Positions 49,034 through 56,650 of a DNA stretch of 64,000 nt are shown in pieces. The translations under genes were made by a program, and so were the position numbers. Within the stretch, counting starts at the first letter, position 1, and each line of letters begins with the position of its first letter. The DNA comes from Herbidospora daliensis (lineage in GTDB: Bacteria > Actinomycetota > Actinomycetes > Streptosporangiales > Streptosporangiaceae). Below the pieces are notes generated by a model that saw only the letters and a program-made list of their open reading frames with translations, did no database searches and was not told where the DNA came from. The stretch is taken from assembly GCF_001570585.1 (NCBI RefSeq), contig NZ_BBXF01000004.1, forward strand, positions 434,001 to 498,000. Reading direction: 5' to 3'.

Positions 49034-50041
49034 ATGCGGTTGTTCGGGCGCAAGAGCGAGCCGGTTGACCCGGCGGTGGCGATCTCCGAGTTCTGGACGT
49101 GGTGGGCCGAGGCCCGCCCCCGGGTGGAGGCCGCCGACGACAAGGCGGAACTGATGGCCCCCGCCGTGGCGGCGATCGACCCCGGCCTGGTCTGGGAGGT
49201 CGGCAACGGACGGGGCAGCCTGTTCTCCCTGACGGTCAGCTCGGCCGCCAACCCGGAACTGCGCTCCCTGGCCCACCGGTGGGCCCAGGCGGCCCCCGAA
49301 CCCGACGCGATGTGGGAGTTCCATCCGTCGAGGCAGGCGGCCTCGATCCCGGCGGACGTCCGGTTCCCGGCCGGCCCCCACGAGTTCGACATGGCCCGTT
49401 TCGTGGTGGCCCTGCGGGTGCCCCCCGGCAGCCCCCGGGTCGACATCTCGGCCTATCACCCGATCTTCGAGGACATCGACGACGACACCCGCATGGACAC
49501 CGCCATGCTCGCCCTCGACCGCCTCCTCGGCGAAGACGAGGTCGCCCGCTGGGTCGGCGACGTCACCGCCGCCCAGATCGAGCCGATCGACGCCCTCCCC
49601 GCGATCCACCTCCCGGCCGTCGTCGCCGACGTCGCCGAGGGCTTCCAGGACGAACAGTGGGCCCTGCTCGAAGGCACCACGGCCCGGGGCAAGAAACTCA
49701 CCGCAACCGCCAGGTTCCCGCTCCGCCCGGTCGACTACCCCCTCTACGACCAGCACATCGCCGTCACCCTGCCCTACCGCAAGTCCGACGGCGACGGCCT
49801 CCCGGCCGGCGACTCCCTCGACGCCCTCAACGCCTTCCACCAGACCCTGACGGCGGCTCTCGGCCCGGCGGTCGTCGCCGCCCACGTGAGCTCGGAGGGC
49901 GTGCGCACCTTCCACGTCTACGCCGACCCGACGGGCACCACCGAACGCGCCATCCGCGACCTGGTCTGGCGAGAAGGCCGCCCGGCCATCGTCACCGCAA
50001 TGGACCCGGAGTGGTCAGCCGTGGCCCACTTCCTTACCTGA
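49034..50041 (+). CDS. DUF695-type protein, unknown function
   Basis: 335 residues, cytosolic. The N-terminal half (AISEFWTWWAEARPRVEAAD, GLVWEVGNGRGSLFSLTVSS, MWEFHPSRQA) matches DUF695-like proteins. The C-terminal half (GLPAGDSLDALNAFHQTLTA, GVRTFHVYADPTGTTERAIR) is an alpha/beta DUF695-type repeat. ATG 49034 (MRLFGRKSE) is preferred over TTG 49025. No Shine-Dalgarno sequence is visible. It lies between mnmA and iscS on the opposite strand, convergent with iscS (3 bp between stops). Confidence 0.82.
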   Translation: MRLFGRKSEPVDPAVAISEFWTWWAEARPRVEAADDKAELMAPAVAAIDPGLVWEVGNGRGSLFSLTVSSAANPELRSLAHRWAQAAPEPDAMWEFHPSRQAASIPADVRFPAGPHEFDMARFVVALRVPPGSPRVDISAYHPIFEDIDDDTRMDTAMLALDRLLGEDEVARWVGDVTAAQIEPIDALPAIHLPAVVADVAEGFQDEQWALLEGTTARGKKLTATARFPLRPVDYPLYDQHIAVTLPYRKSDGDGLPAGDSLDALNAFHQTLTAALGPAVVAAHVSSEGVRTFHVYADPTGTTERAIRDLVWREGRPAIVTAMDPEWSAVAHFLT

Positions 50042-50044
50042 TTC

Positions 50045-51190
50045 TCAGGAAAGACCCGCTCGGCGGGCGCGCTCCACGACGCCGCCGATCACTTCGCCGA
50101 CCCATTCGACGTCTTCGACCGTCGACGTGTGGCCCAGCGAGAACCGCAACGAACCCCGGGCACGAGCGCCGTCCTGGCCCATCGCGAGCAGCACGTGAGA
50201 CGGCTGCGCGACCCCGGCCGAGCAGGCCGAACCCGTCGAGCACTCGACCCCCTTGGCGTCGAGCAGCATCAGCAGCGCGTCGCCCTCGCAGCCGGGGAAG
50301 GTGAAGTGGGCGTTGCCCGGCAGCCGCCGGTCGAGGTCGCCGTTGACGACCACGTCGGGCACCGCCGCCCGGACCTTGGCGATCAGCAGGTCGCGTAGTT
50401 CGGTCAGCCGGGCGGCCAGGGCGGCCCGGCGTTCGACGGCGAGGTGGACCGCCGTGGCGAACCCGGCGATGGCGGGCGCGTCGAGAGTGCCCGAGCGCAC
50501 GTCACGCTCCTGCCCTCCCCCGTGCAGCACCGGCACCGGGTCGACCCCGCGCGCCAGCAGCAGGGCCCCGACCCCCATCGGCCCGCCGACCTTGTGTCCG
50601 GAGATCGTCATCGCGTCGACGCCCGAGGCGGCGAAGTCGACGTCGAGCTGGGCGACCGCCTGCACGGCGTCGGTGTGGAAGGGCACCCCGGCCTCGTGGG
50701 CGATGGCCGCCAGCTCGTGGATCGGCTGGACGGTGCCGACCTCGTTGTTGGCCCACATCACGCTGACCAGCGCGACGTCGTCGCCGATCGCCGTCTTCAG
50801 CGTTTCGGGGAGCACCCGTCCCTGGGCGTCGACGGGCAGCAGTTCGACCTGGGCCGCCTGGTGGTCGGCCAGCCAGTGGGCCGGATCGAGCGCGGCGTGG
50901 TGTTCGATCGAGCTGAGCAGCACCCGAGGCCGCCGCCGCGCCCAGAACAGCCCCTTGATCGCGAGATTGTCGGCTTCGGTCCCTCCGGCCGTGAACACGA
51001 CCTCACTGGGCCGGGCGCCGAGCGCGCAGGCGATGGTCTCGCGCGACTCCTCGACGATGCGCCGGGTGCGCCGCCCCGCGGCGTGCAGCGACGAGGCGTT
51101 TCCGACCCGGGAGAGCTCCGCCACCATCGCGGCGACCGCCTCGGGAACCATCGGCGTGGTCGCGGCGTGATCCAGGTAGGCAGTTCGCAC
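50045..51190 (-). CDS. iscS: Cysteine desulfurase
   Basis: 381 residues, PLP fold-type I. N-terminal [18 protein letters not shown]-binding His in SSIEHHAAL and Lys in [16 protein letters not shown], catalytic Cys loop [20 protein letters not shown]. It moves sulfur from cysteine onto its own Cys for Fe-S and thiouridine synthesis, presumably serving MnmA. The GTG at 51190 is preferred over the TTG just upstream because TACGCT lies exactly 6 nt before it, a leaderless arrangement. NifS-like naming is equally possible. Confidence 0.94.
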   Translation of the reverse strand: MRTAYLDHAATTPMVPEAVAAMVAELSRVGNASSLHAAGRRTRRIVEESRETIACALGARPSEVVFTAGGTEADNLAIKGLFWARRRPRVLLSSIEHHAALDPAHWLADHQAAQVELLPVDAQGRVLPETLKTAIGDDVALVSVMWANNEVGTVQPIHELAAIAHEAGVPFHTDAVQAVAQLDVDFAASGVDAMTISGHKVGGPMGVGALLLARGVDPVPVLHGGGQERDVRSGTLDAPAIAGFATAVHLAVERRAALAARLTELRDLLIAKVRAAVPDVVVNGDLDRRLPGNAHFTFPGCEGDALLMLLDAKGVECSTGSACSAGVAQPSHVLLAMGQDGARARGSLRFSLGHTSTVEDVEWVGEVIGGVVERARRAGLS

Positions 51191-51342
51191 CAAACAAGCG
51201 TATCCGCAGTGAACTCCGACTCCACCGCGGGGAATTGGTGGTCGCCCACTACGGCCCGGGCCGTAAGGGCGACCTGAATCGGTCTGCCCGCCGGACAGCG
51301 TCCGGAAACCCTGTGTTCACGTGGCGGCAAGCACGAAAGACT

Positions 51343-51433
51343 CCGCTCCGTTACGGCTCCGCCTGGCCGGCACCCCCCGCCGCCCGGAGCGCTCACCCTC
51401 CCGAGGCGCCAACCACCCGCGCCCGTCCCCGCC
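51343..51433 (-). repeat. Intergenic repeat copy D (GGCGGAGCCGTAACGGA family, inverted)
   Basis: Minus-strand copy: GGTGGTTGGCGCC at 51417-51405 and GGCGGAGCCGTAACGGA at 51363-51347, the same 71-bp span as copy A. The central part is more diverged. It lies in the 291-bp gap between the iscS start and the etfA terminator, which holds nothing else recognised. Confidence 0.75.
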
Positions 51434-51441
51434 GAAACGAG

Positions 51442-51473
51442 AAGGGCGCCGAGACCGAAGCCCCGGCGCCCTT
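51442..51473 (-). terminator. Terminator of etfBA
   Basis: Perfect 10-bp stem AAGGGCGCCG (51442-51451) with 51464-51473, 12-nt loop, 8 bp past the etfA stop. Confidence 0.85.
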
Positions 51474-51481
51474 TCAAGGAC

Positions 51482-52429
51482 CTACTTCCGCTTGGTGATC
51501 TCGTCGATCAGCTGCGGCAACACCTTGTGCAGGTCGCCCACCACGCCGAAGTCGGCGATCTCCCAGATCGGCGCCTGGCCGTCCTTGTTGATCACCACGA
51601 TCGTCTTGGCCGTCTGCATGCCGGCCCGGTGCTGGATCGCCCCGGAGATGCCCGCCGCGATGTAGAGCTGCGGCGCGACGGTCTTGCCGGTCTGCCCGAC
51701 CTGGAACTCGTGCGGGTACCACCCCGAGTCGGTCACCGCGCGGGACGCGCCCACCGCCGCGCCCAGCGAGTCGGCCAGCTGCTCGATGATCGAGAAGTCG
51801 GCGCCGACGCCGCGGCCGCCGGAGACCACGATCGCGGCCTCGGTCAGTTCCGGACGGGAGCTCGTCTTCTCCTTCACCCGCTCGACCACGCGGGCCCCGC
51901 GGGCGGCGTCGGAGAGCGCGACGTCGACCTTCTCCTCGGTGCCCGCGCCGGCGGTGGCCACCGGCTGGGTCGAGTTGGGGCGCAGGGCGATGATCGGGGT
52001 GCCCTTGGCGACCTTGCTGTGCACGACCACGCCGCCGCCGAAGACGGGCTGCTCGGCGACGAAGCCCTCGGCCACGCCGACCGCGTCGGTGATGACGCCG
52101 CTGTCGGTCTTGATGGCCAGGCGGCCCGCGACCTCCTTGCCCTCGGTGGTGGAGGCGATCAGGACCGCCGCCGGGGACCGGCTGCCGACCAGCGAGGCGA
52201 GCAGTTCGGCCTTGGGGGCCACCAGGTGGTCGGCGATGTCGGCCGAGTCGGCGACGTAGATCTTCTCGGCGCCGTACTCCGACAGGCGCGCCTTGGCGAC
52301 GTCGGTGTAGCCGGGACCGGCCCACACGGCCGACGGCTCGCCGAGCGAGCGGGCCAGGGTGAGCAGTTCGAGGGTGACCTTCTTGATCTCGCCGTCGACC
52401 TGTTCGACGAGGACCAGGATCTCTGCCAT
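51482..52429 (-). CDS. etfA: Electron transfer flavoprotein alpha subunit
   Basis: 315 residues. FAD-carrying subunit that passes electrons from acyl-CoA and related dehydrogenases. N-terminal MAEILVLVEQVDGEIKKVTL, C-terminal FAD-binding domain with VVSGGRGVGADFSIIEQLAD, SRAVTDSGWYPHEFQVGQTG and AAGISGAIQHRAGMQTAKTI. ATG 52429 begins the homology. It is 12 bp after etfB in the same operon. Confidence 0.96.
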   Translation of the reverse strand: MAEILVLVEQVDGEIKKVTLELLTLARSLGEPSAVWAGPGYTDVAKARLSEYGAEKIYVADSADIADHLVAPKAELLASLVGSRSPAAVLIASTTEGKEVAGRLAIKTDSGVITDAVGVAEGFVAEQPVFGGGVVVHSKVAKGTPIIALRPNSTQPVATAGAGTEEKVDVALSDAARGARVVERVKEKTSSRPELTEAAIVVSGGRGVGADFSIIEQLADSLGAAVGASRAVTDSGWYPHEFQVGQTGKTVAPQLYIAAGISGAIQHRAGMQTAKTIVVINKDGQAPIWEIADFGVVGDLHKVLPQLIDEITKRK

Positions 52430-52441
52430 TGCCAACCCTCC

Positions 52442-53224
52442 CTAGATGAACTTCTTCGACACGAGGAACTCGGCCGCCTTGGTGCCGCCGTCGCCCTCGT
52501 CGTTGACCACGACGCCCTTGCCGCGCGGGGGCGCGGGGGTGAAGTCGGCGACCACGCTCCAGGCGGCGGCGAGGCCGATCTGGGCGGGGTCGATCTCGGC
52601 GTCGGCGATGCCGATCTTCTCGATCGGCTTCTTCTTGGCCGCCATGATGCCCTTGAAGGAGGGGTAGCGCGGCTTGAAGGGGTCGGGCTTCTCGACGACC
52701 GACACGACGGCGGGCAGCGTGGCCTCGACCTTGTCGTAGCCGTAGTCGGTCTGCCGGTGGATGCTGATCGCCGAGCCGGCGACCTCGATCTTGCTGGCCA
52801 GCGTCAGCTGCGGCACGCCGAGGCGCTCGGCGAGCATCGCGGCGAGCATGCCGGTGCGGGCGTCGGTCGACTCGGAGCCGAGGATGACGACGTCGAACCC
52901 GATCTTCTTGAGCGCTTGGGACAGCGCGTAGGAGGTCGAGAGGGCGTCGGAGCCGTGCAGCGCCTCGTCGGACAGGTGGACGGCCTTGTCGGCGCCCATC
53001 GCGAGGGCCTTGCGGATGGCGTCGGTGGCCTGGTCGGGCCCCATGGTGAGGACCGTCACCTCGCCGCCGTAGGCCTCTTTCAGCTTGAGAGCGTCTTCGA
53101 CCGCGTATTCGCAGAGCTCGTTGATGACCCCGTTGGCGCTGCGGTCGATCGTGTTGTCATCGGACCGCAGCTTGCGCTCGGTCGCGGTGTCGGGAACCTG
53201 CTTCACGCAGACGACGATGTTCAT
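52442..53224 (-). CDS. etfB: Electron transfer flavoprotein beta subunit
   Basis: 260 residues, AMP-binding partner of EtfA. MNIVVCVKQVPDT at the start, AVEDALKLKEAYGGEVTVLT, GSESTDARTGMLAAMLAERL and VVSVVEKPDPFKPRYPSFKG are typical. First gene of the etfBA operon. The recognition region is conventional and no unusual features are seen. Confidence 0.96.
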   Translation of the reverse strand: MNIVVCVKQVPDTATERKLRSDDNTIDRSANGVINELCEYAVEDALKLKEAYGGEVTVLTMGPDQATDAIRKALAMGADKAVHLSDEALHGSDALSTSYALSQALKKIGFDVVILGSESTDARTGMLAAMLAERLGVPQLTLASKIEVAGSAISIHRQTDYGYDKVEATLPAVVSVVEKPDPFKPRYPSFKGIMAAKKKPIEKIGIADAEIDPAQIGLAAAWSVVADFTPAPPRGKGVVVNDEGDGGTKAAEFLVSKKFI

Positions 53225-53378
53225 GGCCGGTGGCCGACCTCCCGTACTCAGACGGCTGACGCCGCAGCGGACGACTGGCTATTTGTTACCCACGGGTAGC
53301 TTACTCACAAACCCCGCGTACGGTGCACTTGCCCTCACCATACCGAACTATGTTCTGGAAGAAAGGGGCGGGGGTGGG

Positions 53379-54614
53379 TCAGCTCGCCAGGACCAGCACG
53401 CCGAGCGCGAAGAGCACCGCGCCGACGGCCAGCAGCAGGATAAACGTGCTGAAGAAGGTGCTCAGCACCCACCAGAGCACGACTGAGCCCGCGATGGCCG
53501 ACAGGTCGAGGATCACCCGCCCCTTCTCCTTGACGGCCAGGCCGAACATGGCGTCGATGAGGAGCGCCAGACCGTACACGACGAGGAGAAGGAGACTGGC
53601 CTCGGGCAGGTGCTCGCGGCCCGTGGCGGCGAGCAGGCCGACGACCGCGCAGGTGCCGATCACCCAGCGGCGCCGCACGATGTCGCGGCGGCGGGCGAAG
53701 GCGATCTCCGAAGGAGAGCGGGGATCGGCCGGCGGCGCGGCCGCCGCCGCCTTCAGCTCGACGGTCTCCTCCTCGCGGTGGGCGCTCGCCGGCGCCGGGG
53801 TGACCGGCGAGACCGGGACGACCGGACGCTGGGCGCCCAGCCGGGCCAGCAGCTGACCGGCGGTAGGACGGGCCGCCGGATCGGTGGCGAGCGCGTCGCG
53901 CAGGATGGGGACCAGCCACGACGGCACCCCGGTCAGATCGGGTTCGTGGTGGACGATCCGGTAGGCGACCGCCGGGGCGGGACCCTGGCCGTAGATGGGA
54001 CGGCCGGTCGCGGCGAAGGCGAGCGTCGTGGCGAACGCGAACACGTCGGCGGGCGGCCCGGCCTCGCGGCCTTCGAGGACCTCGGGGGCCAGGTAGCCGG
54101 GGGTGCCGACGACCGCGCCGGTGTCGGTCACCGAGACCAGGTCGAGCGCGGAGGCGATGCCGAAGTCGATGAGGTAGGGCTCGCCGTCGGCGAGCATCAC
54201 GTTGGCCGGTTTCAGGTCGCGGTGGACGACCCCCGCGTCGTGGATCGCCACCAGCGCCTCGGCCAGGCCGCGCGCCAGCCGCAGCAGGTCGGCGTCGTCG
54301 TCGACCGGGCCCTCGGCGACGATCGTCGACAGGGCCCGGCCCGGCACGTAGCGGGTGACGATGTAGGGCCGGTCGCCGTCGAGCGACACGTCGAGCACCT
54401 CGGCGATGTGCGGCCCGCGCACCCGCAACATGGTCTCGACCTCGCGCGACAACCGGGTGATGGCCGAGCCGTCGGCCACTATGTGGGGATGCAGCACCTT
54501 CACCGCGACGGTGCGGCCCTCGGCGTCGAGCGCCAGATGGACCTCACCGAACCCACCCTTCCCAAGGGGTGACAGCAGCCGATAGGGACCGGCGTTTGAG
54601 ACGCTCGACTCCAC
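53379..54614 (-). CDS. Ser/Thr protein kinase with C-terminal membrane helices (STPK 1)
   Basis: 411 residues. Hanks-type kinase domain (residues 10-265): glycine loop LGKGGFGEVHLALD, Lys39 in VAVKVL, HRDLKPANVM, DFGIAS, GTPGYLAPEVLEG. A Pro-rich linker contains EEETVELKAA, then about four hydrophobic helices (GTCAVVGLLAATG, ASLLLLVVYGLALLIDAMF and onward). No PASTA or sensor domain, so the membrane part is the probable input or anchor. GTG start with GGAG upstream. Last of three tandem kinases, 53 bp after STPK 2. Confidence 0.94.
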   Translation of the reverse strand: MESSVSNAGPYRLLSPLGKGGFGEVHLALDAEGRTVAVKVLHPHIVADGSAITRLSREVETMLRVRGPHIAEVLDVSLDGDRPYIVTRYVPGRALSTIVAEGPVDDDADLLRLARGLAEALVAIHDAGVVHRDLKPANVMLADGEPYLIDFGIASALDLVSVTDTGAVVGTPGYLAPEVLEGREAGPPADVFAFATTLAFAATGRPIYGQGPAPAVAYRIVHHEPDLTGVPSWLVPILRDALATDPAARPTAGQLLARLGAQRPVVPVSPVTPAPASAHREEETVELKAAAAAPPADPRSPSEIAFARRRDIVRRRWVIGTCAVVGLLAATGREHLPEASLLLLVVYGLALLIDAMFGLAVKEKGRVILDLSAIAGSVVLWWVLSTFFSTFILLLAVGAVLFALGVLVLAS

Positions 54615-54667
54615 CGGCTGCTCCCTTCAGGATTCACGAGTCATCGTGCCCCGTCGCGGGCTCTGGC

Positions 54668-56650
54668 TCACTTCCCGACGAGGAAACCCAGTCCGATCTG
54701 GTCCATCAGGTCTTCGAACAGGCCGGTGATCAGGTTGACCGCCGTGTCCTGTCCCTTGCCGAGACTGGCGACGAGCTCGTCGATGACCGCCGACGGGGGC
54801 CGCCAGGGCGTCCAGACGGCTTCGGCCGACAACGCGGTCATCACGATGAAGAACGCCAGCGTGCCGAACACCAGGGTGACCACCATGCCGGCGCCGGGGC
54901 TGCGGATCGCGCCCGCGAGGGCCCGCTGCACCGCCTGGCGCGGCTTGCGCCCGCCCGGCAGCAGGAACAGCCCGCCGACGAACGCCGCCGCCGCGTAGGC
55001 CGCCGCGCCGTCGGTCGTCAGCCCGCCCAGGTAGCGGCACGCCCCCCACACGCAGATGCCGAACAGGATGCCCAGCGGCACGTGGATCAGGGTCGCGAGC
55101 ACCGCCTTGACCAGCGCCCAGGGGGTGCCGAGCACGGCCCGCATCGGGTCGGAGTTGCTGGTGCCCCGGATCGAGCGGCGCTCGCTCATGTCGCCGATCA
55201 GCGAGTTGCCGACCCGCAGGCACAACACCAGGACGATCGCGAGCAGGCTCACCATCACCGGCAGCAGGCACGCGGCGCCGACCAGCGTCGCCAGCATCAG
55301 CCCCGCCATGACGGGGTGGCTGGTCTTGTAGCGCGGCCGGTCCTGCTCCGGCTGCGCCGGCGGCGGGGTGTAGGGCCGCGCCTGCGGCGGGGCCGGTCGC
55401 TGCTGCTGCTGGGGCGCCGGGAAGCCGGCCACCCGCTGGTCGGCGTAGGGCGGCGGCGCGAACTGCGGCGGCGGCTGGTAGGGCGGCACGTTCGCCGGGA
55501 CGTAGGGCGGCGGCTGGCCGCCCGGACGCCGGCGCGACTCCTTCTGCGGCCGGGGCTCGCGCTCGGGCGCGACGTAGTTGACCGGCGGCAGCAGGTCGGA
55601 GTAGGTCTCGTCGCGCCGCGCCCTGGGCACGGCGTCGTCGAGCACGCGGGTGCCGTCGCTCAGCACCCGGGTGCCGTCGTTGAGGACGCGGGTGCCGTCG
55701 GTGAGGACCCGGGTCCCGTCGCCGAGGATCCGGGTTCCGTCGGAGAGCACCCGGGTGCCGTCGGAGAGCACCCGGGTGCCGTCGGGCTGCGGGTTCTTCT
55801 GGACGGCGGTGCCGCCCTCCTTGAACACCGTCACCGACGGGTCGAGGGCGCGCGAGAGCTTCAGCAGCGACCCGGCCGTCGGCCGGGCGGCGGAGTCGGT
55901 CGCCAGGGCCAGCCGCAACCAGCCGCGCAGGAACGCGGGCGCGACGTCGACCTGGGCCTTGCCCTCCAGGATGTTGTAACAGACCGCCTCGAAGGTGCCC
56001 TGGCCGAACGGCGGCTTGCCCGTCGCGGCGAAGAACACGGTCGCGGCGAGCGCGTGGACGTCGGCCGCCTGGGTGATCTCGCTGTCGCGGATGATCTCGG
56101 GCGCGAGGTAGCCGGGGGTGCCGACGAACATGCCCGTCTGGGTCAGCCGGGTGGCGTTCACCAGGTGGGCGATGCCGAAGTCGATGACGAGCGGCTCGAA
56201 CGTGCCCGACCCGTCGTCGACGAGCATCACGTTGGCCGGCTTGAGGTCGCGGTGGATGACGTCGGCGTGGTGGATGGCCACCAGCGCCTCGCACAGTCCG
56301 CGGGCGAGCTTGGTCAGTTCGTCGCCCTTGAGCGGGCCGTCTTCGAGCACCCGCTGCTCAAGGGTGCGGCCCGGCGCGAAGCGGGTGACGATGTAGGGCG
56401 TTGCGCCGGTCAGGTCGGCGTCGAGCACCGCGGCGACGCGGCTGCTGCGCACCCGGCGCATCGTCTCGACCTCGCGGGTGAGACGGTCGCGCGCCTTCAG
56501 GTCGGATGCGACGTGTTGGTGGAGGACCTTCACGGCGACTTGGCGATCGTCGGAGTCGAGCCCCAGATGGACGACGCCCATCCCGCCCTCGCCAAGTCGC
56601 CGGAGCAATCGGTATGGACCGATCCGCTCCGGTGCTTCCGTTGCGGCCAC
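54668..56650 (-). CDS. Ser/Thr protein kinase with TRVL repeat array and membrane tail (STPK 2)
   Basis: 660 residues. Kinase domain (about 11-270) with LGEGGMGVVHLGLD, Lys41, VIHRDLKPANVM, DFGIAH and GTPGYLAPE. Then seven consecutive 7-residue units of DGTRVLS type (about residues 288-336), a Pro/Gln-rich disordered stretch (about 345-450), and a hydrophobic C-terminal region with several helices (AGLMLATLVGAACLLPVMVS). Each unit places a Thr at -3 from Leu, the spacing FHA domains favour. Its GTG abuts the STPK 3 stop (TAGGTG), so it is co-translated. Confidence 0.95.
   Translation of the reverse strand: MAATEAPERIGPYRLLRRLGEGGMGVVHLGLDSDDRQVAVKVLHQHVASDLKARDRLTREVETMRRVRSSRVAAVLDADLTGATPYIVTRFAPGRTLEQRVLEDGPLKGDELTKLARGLCEALVAIHHADVIHRDLKPANVMLVDDGSGTFEPLVIDFGIAHLVNATRLTQTGMFVGTPGYLAPEIIRDSEITQAADVHALAATVFFAATGKPPFGQGTFEAVCYNILEGKAQVDVAPAFLRGWLRLALATDSAARPTAGSLLKLSRALDPSVTVFKEGGTAVQKNPQPDGTRVLSDGTRVLSDGTRILGDGTRVLTDGTRVLNDGTRVLSDGTRVLDDAVPRARRDETYSDLLPPVNYVAPEREPRPQKESRRRPGGQPPPYVPANVPPYQPPPQFAPPPYADQRVAGFPAPQQQQRPAPPQARPYTPPPAQPEQDRPRYKTSHPVMAGLMLATLVGAACLLPVMVSLLAIVLVLCLRVGNSLIGDMSERRSIRGTSNSDPMRAVLGTPWALVKAVLATLIHVPLGILFGICVWGACRYLGGLTTDGAAAYAAAAFVGGLFLLPGGRKPRQAVQRALAGAIRSPGAGMVVTLVFGTLAFFIVMTALSAEAVWTPWRPPSAVIDELVASLGKGQDTAVNLITGLFEDLMDQIGLGFLVGK
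55639..55788 (-). repeat. 21-bp in-frame tandem repeat inside STPK 2
   Basis: Seven 21-bp units encoding DGTR(V/I)L(S/G/T/N/D). On the plus strand they read AGCACCCGGGTGCCGTCGG-like units. Variation is mainly at the seventh residue and synonymous sites, so the protein repeat appears maintained. Confidence 0.93.

Noticed and set aside
51235-51498. Plus-strand frame in the gap between iscS and etfA
   Set aside because: It lies entirely over repeat copy D and the etfA terminator, with Pro/Arg-rich product and no ribosome site.
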